Origin: Thiomargarita sp.
GTDB lineage: Bacteria; Pseudomonadota; Gammaproteobacteria; Beggiatoales; Beggiatoaceae
NCBI GenBank assembly: GCA_020720115.1
Contig: DYPD01000037.1
Coordinates: 1-32,529, forward strand
Direction: 5' to 3'
DNA: 32,529 bases
The notes under the pieces were generated by a model, which was not told where the DNA came from, searched no databases, and was given only the letters and a program-made list of their open reading frames with translations. Below, in pieces: positions 1 through 8,293 of this stretch (position 1 is its first letter; each line of letters opens with the position of its first letter). A program made the position numbers and the translations under genes.

Positions 1-62
1 TGATATATTTACTCATAACTTAAAGCCTCATTTTGGGATTTTATGAATTACAGATATTTTTA

Positions 63-287
63 CTATTTTAGTTGAAAATTATGATAGGACAAGTCTATTG
101 AATTTTCAATATCTTTTATATATGCAATTCCTGAATGACAGGCATCCACAAACTTTATAGAAAGTTTTGGATTTAAGCTGCGTAGCCAATTATCTACTTC
201 TGAATTTTCTAAAGATGTTTGTTTTCTTTATCAGTGTACGCACAATGGATAAACATAAGAGGAATATCTATAAAAACGGTTGAATCT
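63..287 (-). pseudogene. Caspase-like peptidase fragment (decayed)
   Basis: Read on the minus strand, positions 227 to 63 are open and give a peptide containing EVDNWLRSLNPKLSIKFVD followed by ACHSG, ending in a stop. VDACHSG matches the catalytic-cysteine block (DACxSG) of p20 caspase-family (C14) peptidases. The frame is closed upstream by a stop at 228-230. A second frame, running from about 287 to a stop at 209-211 and containing FIHCAYTDKENKHL, could supply the preceding residues after a frameshift, so the gene looks broken. No start codon, complete p20 domain or convincing catalytic-histidine block is visible. The caspase call rests on one short motif plus its local context; the assignment of the upstream piece is inference. 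Confidence 0.42.
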
Positions 288-296
288 AGTAATGAA

Positions 297-494
297 ATGC
301 GTCCTCATTATAAAAGAGGAGATTTGGAGGCGGGTATTCGCGGTAAATATTACGCAGACTATCAGGCTTCACATAATTTAGTGCGGCTTAAACCCGAAGT
401 TGCTCAAGCCTTTCCTTCTGAAGAAGCCGTTAATGAAGCCTTGTTAGCTTTGATTAAAATAGCTCAGGCTTCTGCGGTTAAACATTCGTCATAA
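297..494 (+). CDS. Small antitoxin-like protein
   Basis: A 65-residue protein starting MRPHYKRGDLEAGIRGKY. It resembles small proteins of the pattern 'RGKY..Y..G.N.V.L.P.VA..FP..EAVN.AL..L' that often sit beside toxin or PIN-domain genes, hence the antitoxin-like call; no DNA-binding fold can be assigned by eye. The ORF can be extended to 219, but that stretch overlaps the caspase-like remnant on the other strand and has no family character. I therefore use the ATG at 297, although its ribosome binding site is weak. No partner toxin gene follows; the next gene is ccmF on the opposite strand, converging. It could equally be an orphan of unknown role. Confidence 0.5.
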   Translation: MRPHYKRGDLEAGIRGKYYADYQASHNLVRLKPEVAQAFPSEEAVNEALLALIKIAQASAVKHSS

Positions 495-513
495 CGTCCT
501 GCGCGGCGGGTCT

Positions 514-570
514 TTCTTTCCTTGTTCCCACGCTTTCCATCGTGCCAGCGTTCTACGCCGCACGAGAGAA
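514..570. repeat. Possible degenerate interspersed repeat
   Basis: The spacer between the antitoxin-like gene and ccmF contains TTCCCACGCTTTCCATCGTG followed by CCAGCGTTCTACGCCGCACG. This recalls the short 'gttcccacgctc...gcgtgggaac' repeats scattered through many filamentous bacteria. The two arms do not pair cleanly here. No second copy was found in this window, so it is only a suspicion. Confidence 0.2.
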
Positions 571-624
571 AAAAGCGAAATTTAATCAAACACTGGTGCT
601 TTTTATTGAGTTTTGTGGCGGGTG

Positions 625-2604
625 TTAGGCTTTTGCTTCGCTGACTTTTACTGCCATGGGTTTGACGGCTTCGCGTTGGGCTTGGCGGCGGTAGCGTTTA
701 TCCAGTACGCTGAGCAAGCCACCGAGTGCCATGAAAATCGCGCCGAGCCAAATCCAGCGCACGAAGGGTTTGTGGTACACGCGCATACTCCAGGCGTCTG
801 CGCCGAGCGGTTCGCCGAGGGCGACATAGAGATCGCGGGTGAATCCGGCGTCAATGCCAGCTTCGGTCATGGGCATGGTTTGTACTTGGTAAATGCGTTT
901 TTCTGGGTGCAATAGGGCGATTTCTTGTCCGTCTTTGCTGACGCGCACAGTGCCACGAGTGGCTGTGTAGTTGGGTCCTGGGGTTTGTTCGATGCGGTCT
1001 AGCATGAATTGGTAGCTGCCCACCTCAATGGGTTGTCCGGGTGACATACTGACATCTTTTTCGGTGCTGTAGGTCGTCGTCAGGGTGACGCCGACAACAA
1101 AGAAGGCGACGCCCAAATGGGCGATGATCATGCCGTAAAAGCTGCGCGGTAAGTCGCGCATTCCTTGCCAAATGCTGGCTTTGTGTAGGGTTTTTTCATA
1201 GAGGTTTTGTAGGCTGCTAAGGAGTATCCAAAAAGCGGCGGTTATGCCAGGTATTGCTTGCCAGCCGTCGTTGCCGTAGAACAGGATCATGCTTAAGCCG
1301 CCTAAAATGCTGAGGCTCAAGGCAGGAACAAGGCGGCGCATGAGTTTGCCAAATTCGTCTTGTTTCCAGCGTGCCAGCGGGCCGATGCCGAGGGCGAAGA
1401 GGAGCGGTATCATGAGGTAGAAAAACAGTGTGCCGAAGTAGGGCGGGCCGACGGAGATTTTGCCCATGCCGAGCGCGTCAAGGAACAGCGGGTAGAGTGT
1501 GCCAAGCAAAATTGTGGCGGCGATGACGGCAAGGATGATGTTGTTCATTAGTAGGAAACTTTCTTTAGACACCCCTTCAAAGCTGCCGCCGCGCCCGACG
1601 CTGGGCGCTCGCCAAGCGTATAGCGTTAAGGAGATGCCGACGGTGACGACCAAGAAGCCAAGCACAAAAACGCCGCGAGCGGGATCACTGGCAAAAGCAT
1701 GTACTGAGGTCAAAACCCCTGAGCGCACTAGGAATGTGCCGAGCAGACTTAAGGAAAAAGCGGTGATGGCGAGTAATACAGTCCAGGTTTTGAATGCGCC
1801 GCGTTTTTCTGTGACCGCCAGCGAGTGCATTAAGGCGGTGCCGACGAGCCAGGGCATGAAGGAAGCGTTTTCTACCGGGTCCCAAAACCACCAGCCTCCC
1901 CAGCCGAGTTCGTAATACGCCCACCAACTGCCGAGCGCGATGCCCAGCGTTAGGAAAATCCAGGCTACTGTAGTCCAAGGACGTGACCAACGTGCCCAGG
2001 CGCTATCTAGAGTGCCGCCCAATAGCGCGGCGATAGCAAAACCAAAAGCCACTGAGAAACCAACGTAGCCCATGTAAAGCATCGGCGGATGAATGATTAA
2101 GCCTGGGTCTTGTAGCAACGGGTTGAGGTCGCGCCCTTCCATCGGCATGGGGAATAGGCGATCAAAGGGGTTAGAGGTGAAAATCATAAACAGCAGAAAA
2201 CCGCTGCTGACAAAGCCCATGACGCCAATCACGCGCACTGCCATTTCTAGCGGCAGCGAACGGCTGAACAGCGCAACGGCGAGAGTCCAGCCGCTTAAAA
2301 TCAATGCCCACAGTAATAATGAGCCTTCGTGTCCACCCCACACGGCGGAAATGCGGTATTGCAACGGCAGGGCGCTGTTGGAATTGCCTGCGACATAGGA
2401 CACGGAAAAATCGTTGTGAATGAAGGCATAAGTAAGACAGCCAAACGACAGGGCTAAGAACACCCATTGTCCGGTGGCGGCGGGGCGTGCGACTGACATC
2501 CAGTTGGTGATGCCGCGTTGTGCGCCTATGAGGGGGAAAATGGTTTGCACCACAGCCAGACAAAACGCCAAGATCAGCGCAAAATGACCGAGTTCGGGGA
2601 TCAT
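625..2604 (-). CDS. ccmF: Cytochrome c-type biogenesis protein CcmF (heme lyase)
   Basis: A 659-residue multi-spanning inner-membrane protein, the usual CcmF length. CcmF takes heme from holo-CcmE and, with CcmH, attaches it covalently to apocytochrome c in the periplasm (system I). The tryptophan-rich WWD signature lies at residues 228-248 (ELGWGGWWFWDPVENAS). Histidines at 172, 260, 302 and 496 match the four conserved CcmF histidines; by homology with the E. coli protein, 260 and 496 would ligate the structural heme b, while 172 and 302 would face the substrate heme. The ATG at 2604 has GGAG just upstream. Oddly, no ccmG/dsbE or ccmH follows and no ccmABCDE precedes: the upstream neighbour is a MoxR-type ATPase about 100 bp away, and the downstream neighbour converges. 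The rest of the pathway must be encoded elsewhere. Confidence 0.97.
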   Translation of the reverse strand: MIPELGHFALILAFCLAVVQTIFPLIGAQRGITNWMSVARPAATGQWVFLALSFGCLTYAFIHNDFSVSYVAGNSNSALPLQYRISAVWGGHEGSLLLWALILSGWTLAVALFSRSLPLEMAVRVIGVMGFVSSGFLLFMIFTSNPFDRLFPMPMEGRDLNPLLQDPGLIIHPPMLYMGYVGFSVAFGFAIAALLGGTLDSAWARWSRPWTTVAWIFLTLGIALGSWWAYYELGWGGWWFWDPVENASFMPWLVGTALMHSLAVTEKRGAFKTWTVLLAITAFSLSLLGTFLVRSGVLTSVHAFASDPARGVFVLGFLVVTVGISLTLYAWRAPSVGRGGSFEGVSKESFLLMNNIILAVIAATILLGTLYPLFLDALGMGKISVGPPYFGTLFFYLMIPLLFALGIGPLARWKQDEFGKLMRRLVPALSLSILGGLSMILFYGNDGWQAIPGITAAFWILLSSLQNLYEKTLHKASIWQGMRDLPRSFYGMIIAHLGVAFFVVGVTLTTTYSTEKDVSMSPGQPIEVGSYQFMLDRIEQTPGPNYTATRGTVRVSKDGQEIALLHPEKRIYQVQTMPMTEAGIDAGFTRDLYVALGEPLGADAWSMRVYHKPFVRWIWLGAIFMALGGLLSVLDKRYRRQAQREAVKPMAVKVSEAKA

Positions 2605-2703
2605 GTGTTCTCCATTGGTTGAAGAGAAGGGGGCGAGTTAAGGTTGCTAACAACCTCGGAAGGTGCATTGTAGGCGCTTGCCCCGCAGGGGTAAACTCAA
2701 GCT

Positions 2704-3747
2704 TTATGCGTACAGCAGTATGTCTGTGACTAATGTTGCCCACGTCTGGAATTGCGGCACGCTGAAAAGCGCGTTACCGATAGCCCGCTGCATGTCAGAC
2801 ACCAGCATCACGCCCATTTCTTTTTGGCGAAAAGTGCGGGCGTAATCGAGAATGCGCCCGTAAATTTCTGGCGCTTGCGCCGTGCCTTGGGCGCGAATTG
2901 CCCGCCCGACTAAAGCCGAAGCCACTGCATATTGCAGATCAATTTCGCTGGGTGTGGGCACGGGTTCGCCACGCAAAATCGCGTCTAAATCCGGTATTTT
3001 ATCCAGATTGTCTATGAAGGCTTTTAATTCAATACCGGCTGCCGGTCCGACGCAGGCTTGCAGACTACCCAGCAACAAATCCGGCATTTCAGCAAATTTT
3101 TGCACTGCACGGTGAGCAAATTCCCAAGAACGCGGCGAAGGAAAAGCCACCGGATTATGTGCTGGATCAAAGTTAAACAGCAATTCTGGACGAAAGCGCA
3201 AAAAGCCGATAATGCGCTCATCAATGCCATTTTGATACGCCCAAAACACCCAATCGTCTAAATGCGTTTCCACTTCAAAATGCGCAAAGCGATTGGCTAA
3301 GGGCGCGGGCATGGTATAAGTCACGCCGCGATCCCCTTGGCGATTGCCTGCCGCGACGATAATCCAATGCGCCGGCACCTGATAAGCCCCCAGCCGCCGA
3401 TCCAAAATCAACTGATAAGCAGCGGCAGAAACGCTCGGCGGCGCGGAAGTGATTTCATCCAAAAACAAAATACCCGTCGTGCCATGCCGCTGCGCATCCG
3501 GCAACAATGACGGCACCGCCCATTCCACCAAATCGCCCACACGGAACGGAATACCGCGCAAATCGCTTGGCTCCATTTGCGACAGCCGCACATCCACCAC
3601 AGCAGCGCCATGACGTTCAGCCACTTGCGCAACGATCTGGGATTTACCCACGCCCGGCGCACCCCACAGCATCACCGGGGTATGATGCCCATGCTGGGCG
3701 CTGGCAAATTCTTTATCCAATAGCCTACCGAGTTGTGCAGGACGCAT
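2704..3747 (-). CDS. MoxR-type AAA+ ATPase
   Basis: A 347-residue single-domain AAA+ protein (AAA_5/MoxR-like). The Walker A motif GAPGVGKS is at residues 29-36, the Walker B motif ILFLDE at 93-98, and the sensor-1 asparagine is in VAAGNR at 131-136. A later sensor-2/lid region is plausible in the second half. MoxR proteins act as ATP-driven chaperones that insert cofactors or metals, or remodel complexes, usually with a von Willebrand A (VWA) partner encoded next door. No VWA gene is present; instead a heme oxygenase lies 55 bp upstream and ccmF 100 bp downstream, all on one strand. A heme- or envelope-related role would be a guess from position. The start has AGGGA nine bases upstream. Confidence 0.85.
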   Translation of the reverse strand: MRPAQLGRLLDKEFASAQHGHHTPVMLWGAPGVGKSQIVAQVAERHGAAVVDVRLSQMEPSDLRGIPFRVGDLVEWAVPSLLPDAQRHGTTGILFLDEITSAPPSVSAAAYQLILDRRLGAYQVPAHWIIVAAGNRQGDRGVTYTMPAPLANRFAHFEVETHLDDWVFWAYQNGIDERIIGFLRFRPELLFNFDPAHNPVAFPSPRSWEFAHRAVQKFAEMPDLLLGSLQACVGPAAGIELKAFIDNLDKIPDLDAILRGEPVPTPSEIDLQYAVASALVGRAIRAQGTAQAPEIYGRILDYARTFRQKEMGVMLVSDMQRAIGNALFSVPQFQTWATLVTDILLYA

Positions 3748-3802
3748 AAGACTTTTCCCTAAAAAATGCTTACAAGCTTTAATTTATAATAAAAATGAGG
3801 CA

Positions 3803-4429
3803 TTAGGCGTTAGTTTGTTGCCAAATATCGTCTAATAAAGCAGCTATTTGGGAAAAACACTGTTGCGCGGCTTGGATTACCTGATGCTGCTGCGCGGGTT
3901 CTAACACTGCCTGATTCATGCGTTCGCGGAAAATCGCCCAATGTGCGCGGGTATCAACACCATAGGCGCGGTAGAAAGCACACCCGGCTTGGGTCAAGGC
4001 ATAGCTTTTTTGGACAATGGGTAACAATACGCTTGCCCCTAGCGTAGAGCCTTCAAACACATACAAAATGCCGAGCAAAGCCAATTCCTCTGTGTGCTGA
4101 ATTGCTTCCAACCAGTGCATAAATAAGCTATTCGCCGGGACCGCATGAAGAGGTTCAAGGGCTTGAAAATACAGCAAATCCCGCTGCAATAAATGGGTTT
4201 TACGCAAATCTTCTTGCCAAACGTGCTGCACGCTGGGGTGATGACTGTTAGCAAGTGCTTGCTCCAAAACAAGTAACAGCAAAAAATACTGTTGCAATTG
4301 ACTCACATAAGCCGCTTGGGCTAAACACCCACCGGCTAAAGCTTGATTAAATGGCCGTTTTTCTAGTTTTTTATGCTCAGACCAGGTTGCATTACGCAAG
4401 CTATCCATCAGTGTTACGGCTTGGTGCAT
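3803..4429 (-). CDS. Heme oxygenase (biliverdin-producing, BphO/HemO-like)
   Basis: A 208-residue soluble alpha-helical protein. Heme oxygenases open the heme ring with O2 and reductant to give biliverdin, CO and ferrous iron. The N-terminal SLRNATWSEHKKLE places the proximal heme-ligand histidine at residue 19. The distal-helix glycine motif appears as LYVFEGSTLGAS in the middle of the protein, as in bacteriophytochrome-associated enzymes. The gene starts six bases after the stop of the LRR gene, implying co-transcription and possibly coupling. No bacteriophytochrome or siderophore/heme-uptake gene lies in the window, so iron acquisition and chromophore supply remain equally open. The family call is firm; the exact subtype is not. 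Confidence 0.85.
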   Translation of the reverse strand: MHQAVTLMDSLRNATWSEHKKLEKRPFNQALAGGCLAQAAYVSQLQQYFLLLLVLEQALANSHHPSVQHVWQEDLRKTHLLQRDLLYFQALEPLHAVPANSLFMHWLEAIQHTEELALLGILYVFEGSTLGASVLLPIVQKSYALTQAGCAFYRAYGVDTRAHWAIFRERMNQAVLEPAQQHQVIQAAQQCFSQIAALLDDIWQQTNA

Positions 4430-4435
4430 AAGAAT

Positions 4436-6028
4436 CTATTCCAACTTAATGTTATCTACCCCAAACCAGGAAGACCAGGCGCGTAGATAAGCACTTTTTA
4501 AGGGGTTTTCACTTAAATCCAAGTGCTTGAGCGTGCCCAGGTTGTGTACGCCAGCGGGTAACTCAGTCAAATTATTTTGACTGAGATTCAACCATTGTAA
4601 ACGTGGTAGATTCATGACTTCCGCTGCCATGTTTTGCAAACCATTACCGCTTAAATCCAGTTGCCGCAGATTATGCAACTGACTCAGACAGTCGGGACAA
4701 CTGTAAAGCAAGTTATTGGTTAAATCCAAACTTTCTAGGGCTTGCAACTGCGCGATTTCTTCAGGTAAATCAGATAATTCATTGTGTCCTACATCCAAGC
4801 GTTTGAGCTGGGTAGATTTTGCAATAGCCGCCGGAAACTCGGTTAATTCATTTCCATTCAGCAAAAATCTCTGCAACTTGGGTAAGTACATATCAGGAGA
4901 AACTTCAGGCAGCACGTTGTAACTGAGATCAAGGTATTGCAACTGCGGCAACTGAAACAGCGCATCGGGCAAATAAGCCAACTCATTACCATTTAAGTCC
5001 AAGCGTTGCAATTCTTGCAACTGTTCTATAGCATCAGGTAATTTGACAATACTATTGTAGCTTAAATCAAGTCGGCGCAATTTAGGCAAGCAGAACAGTG
5101 CTTCAGGTATTTCTGTCAGCAAATTATGGCTAATATCCAGTTCTAATAGATGCTGCAACTGTTCAATACCCGCAGGAATGGCTTCTAGTTCATTATCATA
5201 TAAGTCCAACCACCGCAATTCGGTAAGGCAAAAGATGGAAGAATCTAATTTCTCTAGGATATTATCACTTAAATCGAGCCGTTGTAGTGCTTGTAAATCT
5301 GCCAGGCTATCTGGTAGTTTTGCCAGCTCGTTATCATATAAATGTAGTTGCAACAATTCCGTTAAATTACCTATGTACTGCGGTAGTGCTTGCAGGCTGT
5401 TGTGATTGAGATTTAAGTATTCCAGTTCTTTCAGTTGAGCCAGGCTATCAGGTAATGTAACCAGCTCGTTTTCTTTCAGCGAAAGAAACTCAAGCGCCTG
5501 TAGCTTTTCGATAGAATCAGATAATTCACTTAAGTCATTATCATCTAAAATGAGACGTTCTAGTTTGTGCAAAGAAAACAAAGTTTCTGGCAACTCGGTC
5601 AAAGCATTATCGCTGAAATCCAAATGCCGCAATTGGGCTAATTCATAGATATTTTCTGGTAATGCACGCATGCGATTACGTTTGCATAACAGTTGCTCTA
5701 ATGCAGGCAACTGTAGAATTTCCAAAGGAAATTCGCGCAATTCATTGTGACTGAGATCAAGTTTACGCAAAGCCCTTAAGCGAGCAAACTCTGCTGGCAC
5801 ATTTTGCAATAGATTACGGCTTAAATCTAATTGGCGTAAACCAGGCAAACTCAGTAAAACCTCTGGCACTCTGATCAGTTCATTGCCACTGAGATTCAGT
5901 TTTTCAAGGTGTTGCAATTGTTCAATTGCATCGGGCAAATCCAGTAAACAGGTGTCACTGAGATCGAGTTCAAGCGCACCTGTGGCTCGGTTTTCTGCTA
6001 TAAGGCGAAGGAGTTTGTGTTGTTTCAT
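4436..6028 (-). CDS. Leucine-rich-repeat protein (22 repeats)
   Basis: A 530-residue protein built almost wholly of LRRs. I count 22 consecutive units of consensus LxxLDLSxNxLxxLPxxIxxL. Units 1-21 are 23 residues each except unit 16, which is 22; the last unit lacks a full LP half and acts as a C-terminal cap. About 15 residues precede the first repeat. There is no signal peptide, membrane segment, kinase, ROC/COR or TIR domain, so it should be a cytoplasmic solenoid for protein binding. It resembles the LRR half of Roco-type or plant-intracellular-type proteins but stands alone. No Shine-Dalgarno sequence precedes the ATG. Its stop lies six bases before the heme oxygenase start, which makes a functional link possible. 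Partner and function are unknown. Confidence 0.9.
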   Translation of the reverse strand: MKQHKLLRLIAENRATGALELDLSDTCLLDLPDAIEQLQHLEKLNLSGNELIRVPEVLLSLPGLRQLDLSRNLLQNVPAEFARLRALRKLDLSHNELREFPLEILQLPALEQLLCKRNRMRALPENIYELAQLRHLDFSDNALTELPETLFSLHKLERLILDDNDLSELSDSIEKLQALEFLSLKENELVTLPDSLAQLKELEYLNLNHNSLQALPQYIGNLTELLQLHLYDNELAKLPDSLADLQALQRLDLSDNILEKLDSSIFCLTELRWLDLYDNELEAIPAGIEQLQHLLELDISHNLLTEIPEALFCLPKLRRLDLSYNSIVKLPDAIEQLQELQRLDLNGNELAYLPDALFQLPQLQYLDLSYNVLPEVSPDMYLPKLQRFLLNGNELTEFPAAIAKSTQLKRLDVGHNELSDLPEEIAQLQALESLDLTNNLLYSCPDCLSQLHNLRQLDLSGNGLQNMAAEVMNLPRLQWLNLSQNNLTELPAGVHNLGTLKHLDLSENPLKSAYLRAWSSWFGVDNIKLE

Positions 6029-6260
6029 AGTTGTGCATTGTACTGAAATTTGCGCGGCGTGCAGGCATCGGGGAAAATTTTTCTACCTAGCCTTGGCAGA
6101 GAGAAAAATACTGCTTAATTGCTTAAGCCCAATACACCTCGGAATATTTTTACATAAAATCACAACCAATTGATTTGATTGTTATTATGGCGCAAAAGAC
6201 AAAAGTAACCCGGATTGCTTGCCCCTTTTGCAAAACATTTTTTCAGGGTAATGTCAAATC

Positions 6261-8243
6261 TTAATGCTGTAAAGAGGTATCAATCCCCAGCTTTTCCAAT
6301 CTTTCTGCAACTGCTTTATATTGACTCAGTGCAAATGAATTGGTGAGGTGTTGGTTGTCCCGAAATACAATAATACCGTCTTCTGTTAAAGCCGAGCACA
6401 ACTGATGTGGACAAACCAAATCATTCAAATTGAGGAAACCAGCGGTTGGAATATTTTGGGTTGCTTGTTTTAATGCGTCAGCAACAAAAGCAGATTTGGT
6501 TACTGTGAGTGCTTCACGACAGACTTCATGAGTTTCTGCTGTGCCTTCTAACAGACTGGTATACCATTTCATCAAACAACCAGGTCCGTTAAAGGATAAC
6601 GCTGGTGTGCCTGTCAATACGATTGTATTATTTGCCACTGCGGTCAAACGCGACAAAATACGTTGCGTACCTTTTATCCATTGTTCTTGGGAAAAATCAT
6701 AGTCTATGGAACTGCCAATAATGACGAGTGTTGGGTGAAAAGAAGGTAAGGATTCTAATACCGCATTTCTCCATTCACTGCATATTTTGTATTCTTCTCC
6801 AATACGCGCATAAAATATGGGTTCATCCACAATGGGGCAGGATGATTTAGTTAAAACAATAGTACGCCATTCGGGTGCTGCAAATAGCTTAGGTAACAAT
6901 GAAACCCATTGTGCTCCAATACTGTCACCAATAAAAACCAGGGTTTTTGATGCGCCTTCTTGTCCACTGATCATGCAAGGGTAAACTTCCGCACTCTGAT
7001 ACCAGGTATCACAGCCCGAAGCATAAATTGCAGGTATATCAGCGCGAGAAGCTGCTACTATTTGAACAAATTGATTGTTTTCGTCAACACTAAAAACTTG
7101 CTTATATTTCAAAATTCCAGTTATCACAAATACCATTGCTAATATTGCCAGCAAAATGCTTAACAGCGGATTGGATAATTGACTCCAACGTCCCTTCCAA
7201 AAGGGTAACTCGACCAAACGGTAGCTCAGCATTGACATTAACAAAGAGATTAGAATCAATGCGATAGTTTGGCTTATGCTGTTTTTCATTCCCAACGAAA
7301 AGCCCAATATCAGTATTGGCCAATGCCATAAATACCAAGCGTAGGAACGATCACCAATCCAGACTAAAGTGGGATGAGATAACAGGCGATTAACACTCAA
7401 GTATTTGCTCGGTGGATGCGATGCAATGATGAGTGCTGCACCAATGGAAGGAAAGAGAACCCAGTAGCCTGGATAGAGCATTTCTTGATGCAAGAATAAC
7501 GCGCTACCAATAATCAGAATAAGCCCTATGAATCCACTCCAAGCAGTGTTTAGCCAGGTTTTTTTGTTTTCCAACCAAATAAACACCAGCGCACCCAGTG
7601 CAAATTGCCAGATGCGCGATGGCATTAAATAAAATGCCCACAAGGGTTGAGTTGTTGTCCAATAGGCTAAGAGGATGAAGCTGAGTAAAGACATCATTCC
7701 CATCAGTATTAACGCTGCTGATAAATGTTGCTGGGTTTTAACTAGGTATTTTTTCAACACGGGTAGGAACAATATCAAGAGCAATGGCCAGCATAAATAA
7801 AATTGTTCTTCAACGCTGAGTGACCAGGTATGTAGAAATAGGTCTTGAGTTTCTGGTGCAGAAAAATAGATTTTTTCTCGAAATGCAAAATACAGGTTGC
7901 TGCTCCAGATGGCTGCATAAATATCTGAGCCGGTTTGTTGCATGACTTCATGGTAAGAAAGCAGCAAAGGTGTGATGAGCGTGATAGAAAGAATCACCAC
8001 TAACAACGAAGGTAATAAACGCTTAAGCCGTCGCGCATAAAAGCGTGCTAGTTGAATTGTGCCAGTTTCTTGAAATTCTCTTAATAGAAGACTGGAAATG
8101 AGGTAGCCAGATAATACAAAAAATACATCAACACCAATAAAGCCGCCGGGGAGGATAGGGAAGTTGGCGTGTGTTAAAACAACTAAAAGAATTGCAATGG
8201 CGCGTAAGCCTTGAAGATCAGCGCGGAATCCTTGCGTGAGCAT
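6261..8243 (-). CDS. OafA/YrhL-type acyltransferase with SGNH domain
   Basis: A 660-residue two-part enzyme that O-acetylates surface glycans (O-antigen, exopolysaccharide or peptidoglycan). Residues about 1-370 form an acyltransferase-3 membrane domain of roughly ten helices: FRADLQGLRAIAILLVVLTH carries Arg14 and the catalytic-type His25, followed by PGGFIGVDVFFVLSGYLI and HTWSLSVEEQFYLCWP. Residues about 400-660 form an SGNH hydrolase-like periplasmic domain with the block I GDS at 439-441 and the block V Asp629/His632 in FRDNQHLTN. Both active sites look intact. An AAGGA ribosome site precedes the ATG. It lies 50 bp downstream of folP and could share its transcript, though the functions are unrelated. 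The acceptor polymer cannot be told from the sequence. Confidence 0.93.
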   Translation of the reverse strand: MLTQGFRADLQGLRAIAILLVVLTHANFPILPGGFIGVDVFFVLSGYLISSLLLREFQETGTIQLARFYARRLKRLLPSLLVVILSITLITPLLLSYHEVMQQTGSDIYAAIWSSNLYFAFREKIYFSAPETQDLFLHTWSLSVEEQFYLCWPLLLILFLPVLKKYLVKTQQHLSAALILMGMMSLLSFILLAYWTTTQPLWAFYLMPSRIWQFALGALVFIWLENKKTWLNTAWSGFIGLILIIGSALFLHQEMLYPGYWVLFPSIGAALIIASHPPSKYLSVNRLLSHPTLVWIGDRSYAWYLWHWPILILGFSLGMKNSISQTIALILISLLMSMLSYRLVELPFWKGRWSQLSNPLLSILLAILAMVFVITGILKYKQVFSVDENNQFVQIVAASRADIPAIYASGCDTWYQSAEVYPCMISGQEGASKTLVFIGDSIGAQWVSLLPKLFAAPEWRTIVLTKSSCPIVDEPIFYARIGEEYKICSEWRNAVLESLPSFHPTLVIIGSSIDYDFSQEQWIKGTQRILSRLTAVANNTIVLTGTPALSFNGPGCLMKWYTSLLEGTAETHEVCREALTVTKSAFVADALKQATQNIPTAGFLNLNDLVCPHQLCSALTEDGIIVFRDNQHLTNSFALSQYKAVAERLEKLGIDTSLQH

Positions 8244-8293
8244 GTATTTGATCCTTATGTTTAACAGTTAAAGTGGGTAAATAACGCTAATGG

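Noticed and set aside
219-296. N-terminal extension of the antitoxin-like ORF
   Set aside because: It lies over the caspase-like remnant, has no family character and no ribosome site; homology-like sequence begins at the ATG at 297.
2668-2690. CCCC-GCA-GGGG hairpin between ccmF and the MoxR gene as terminator
   Set aside because: The stem is short and no T-run follows on the minus strand; the genes are probably co-transcribed.
4436-6028. Regular spacing of about 69 bp suggestive of a tandem DNA repeat or CRISPR
   Set aside because: The period is explained by 23-residue LRR coding units; the DNA units are too diverged and there are no spacers.
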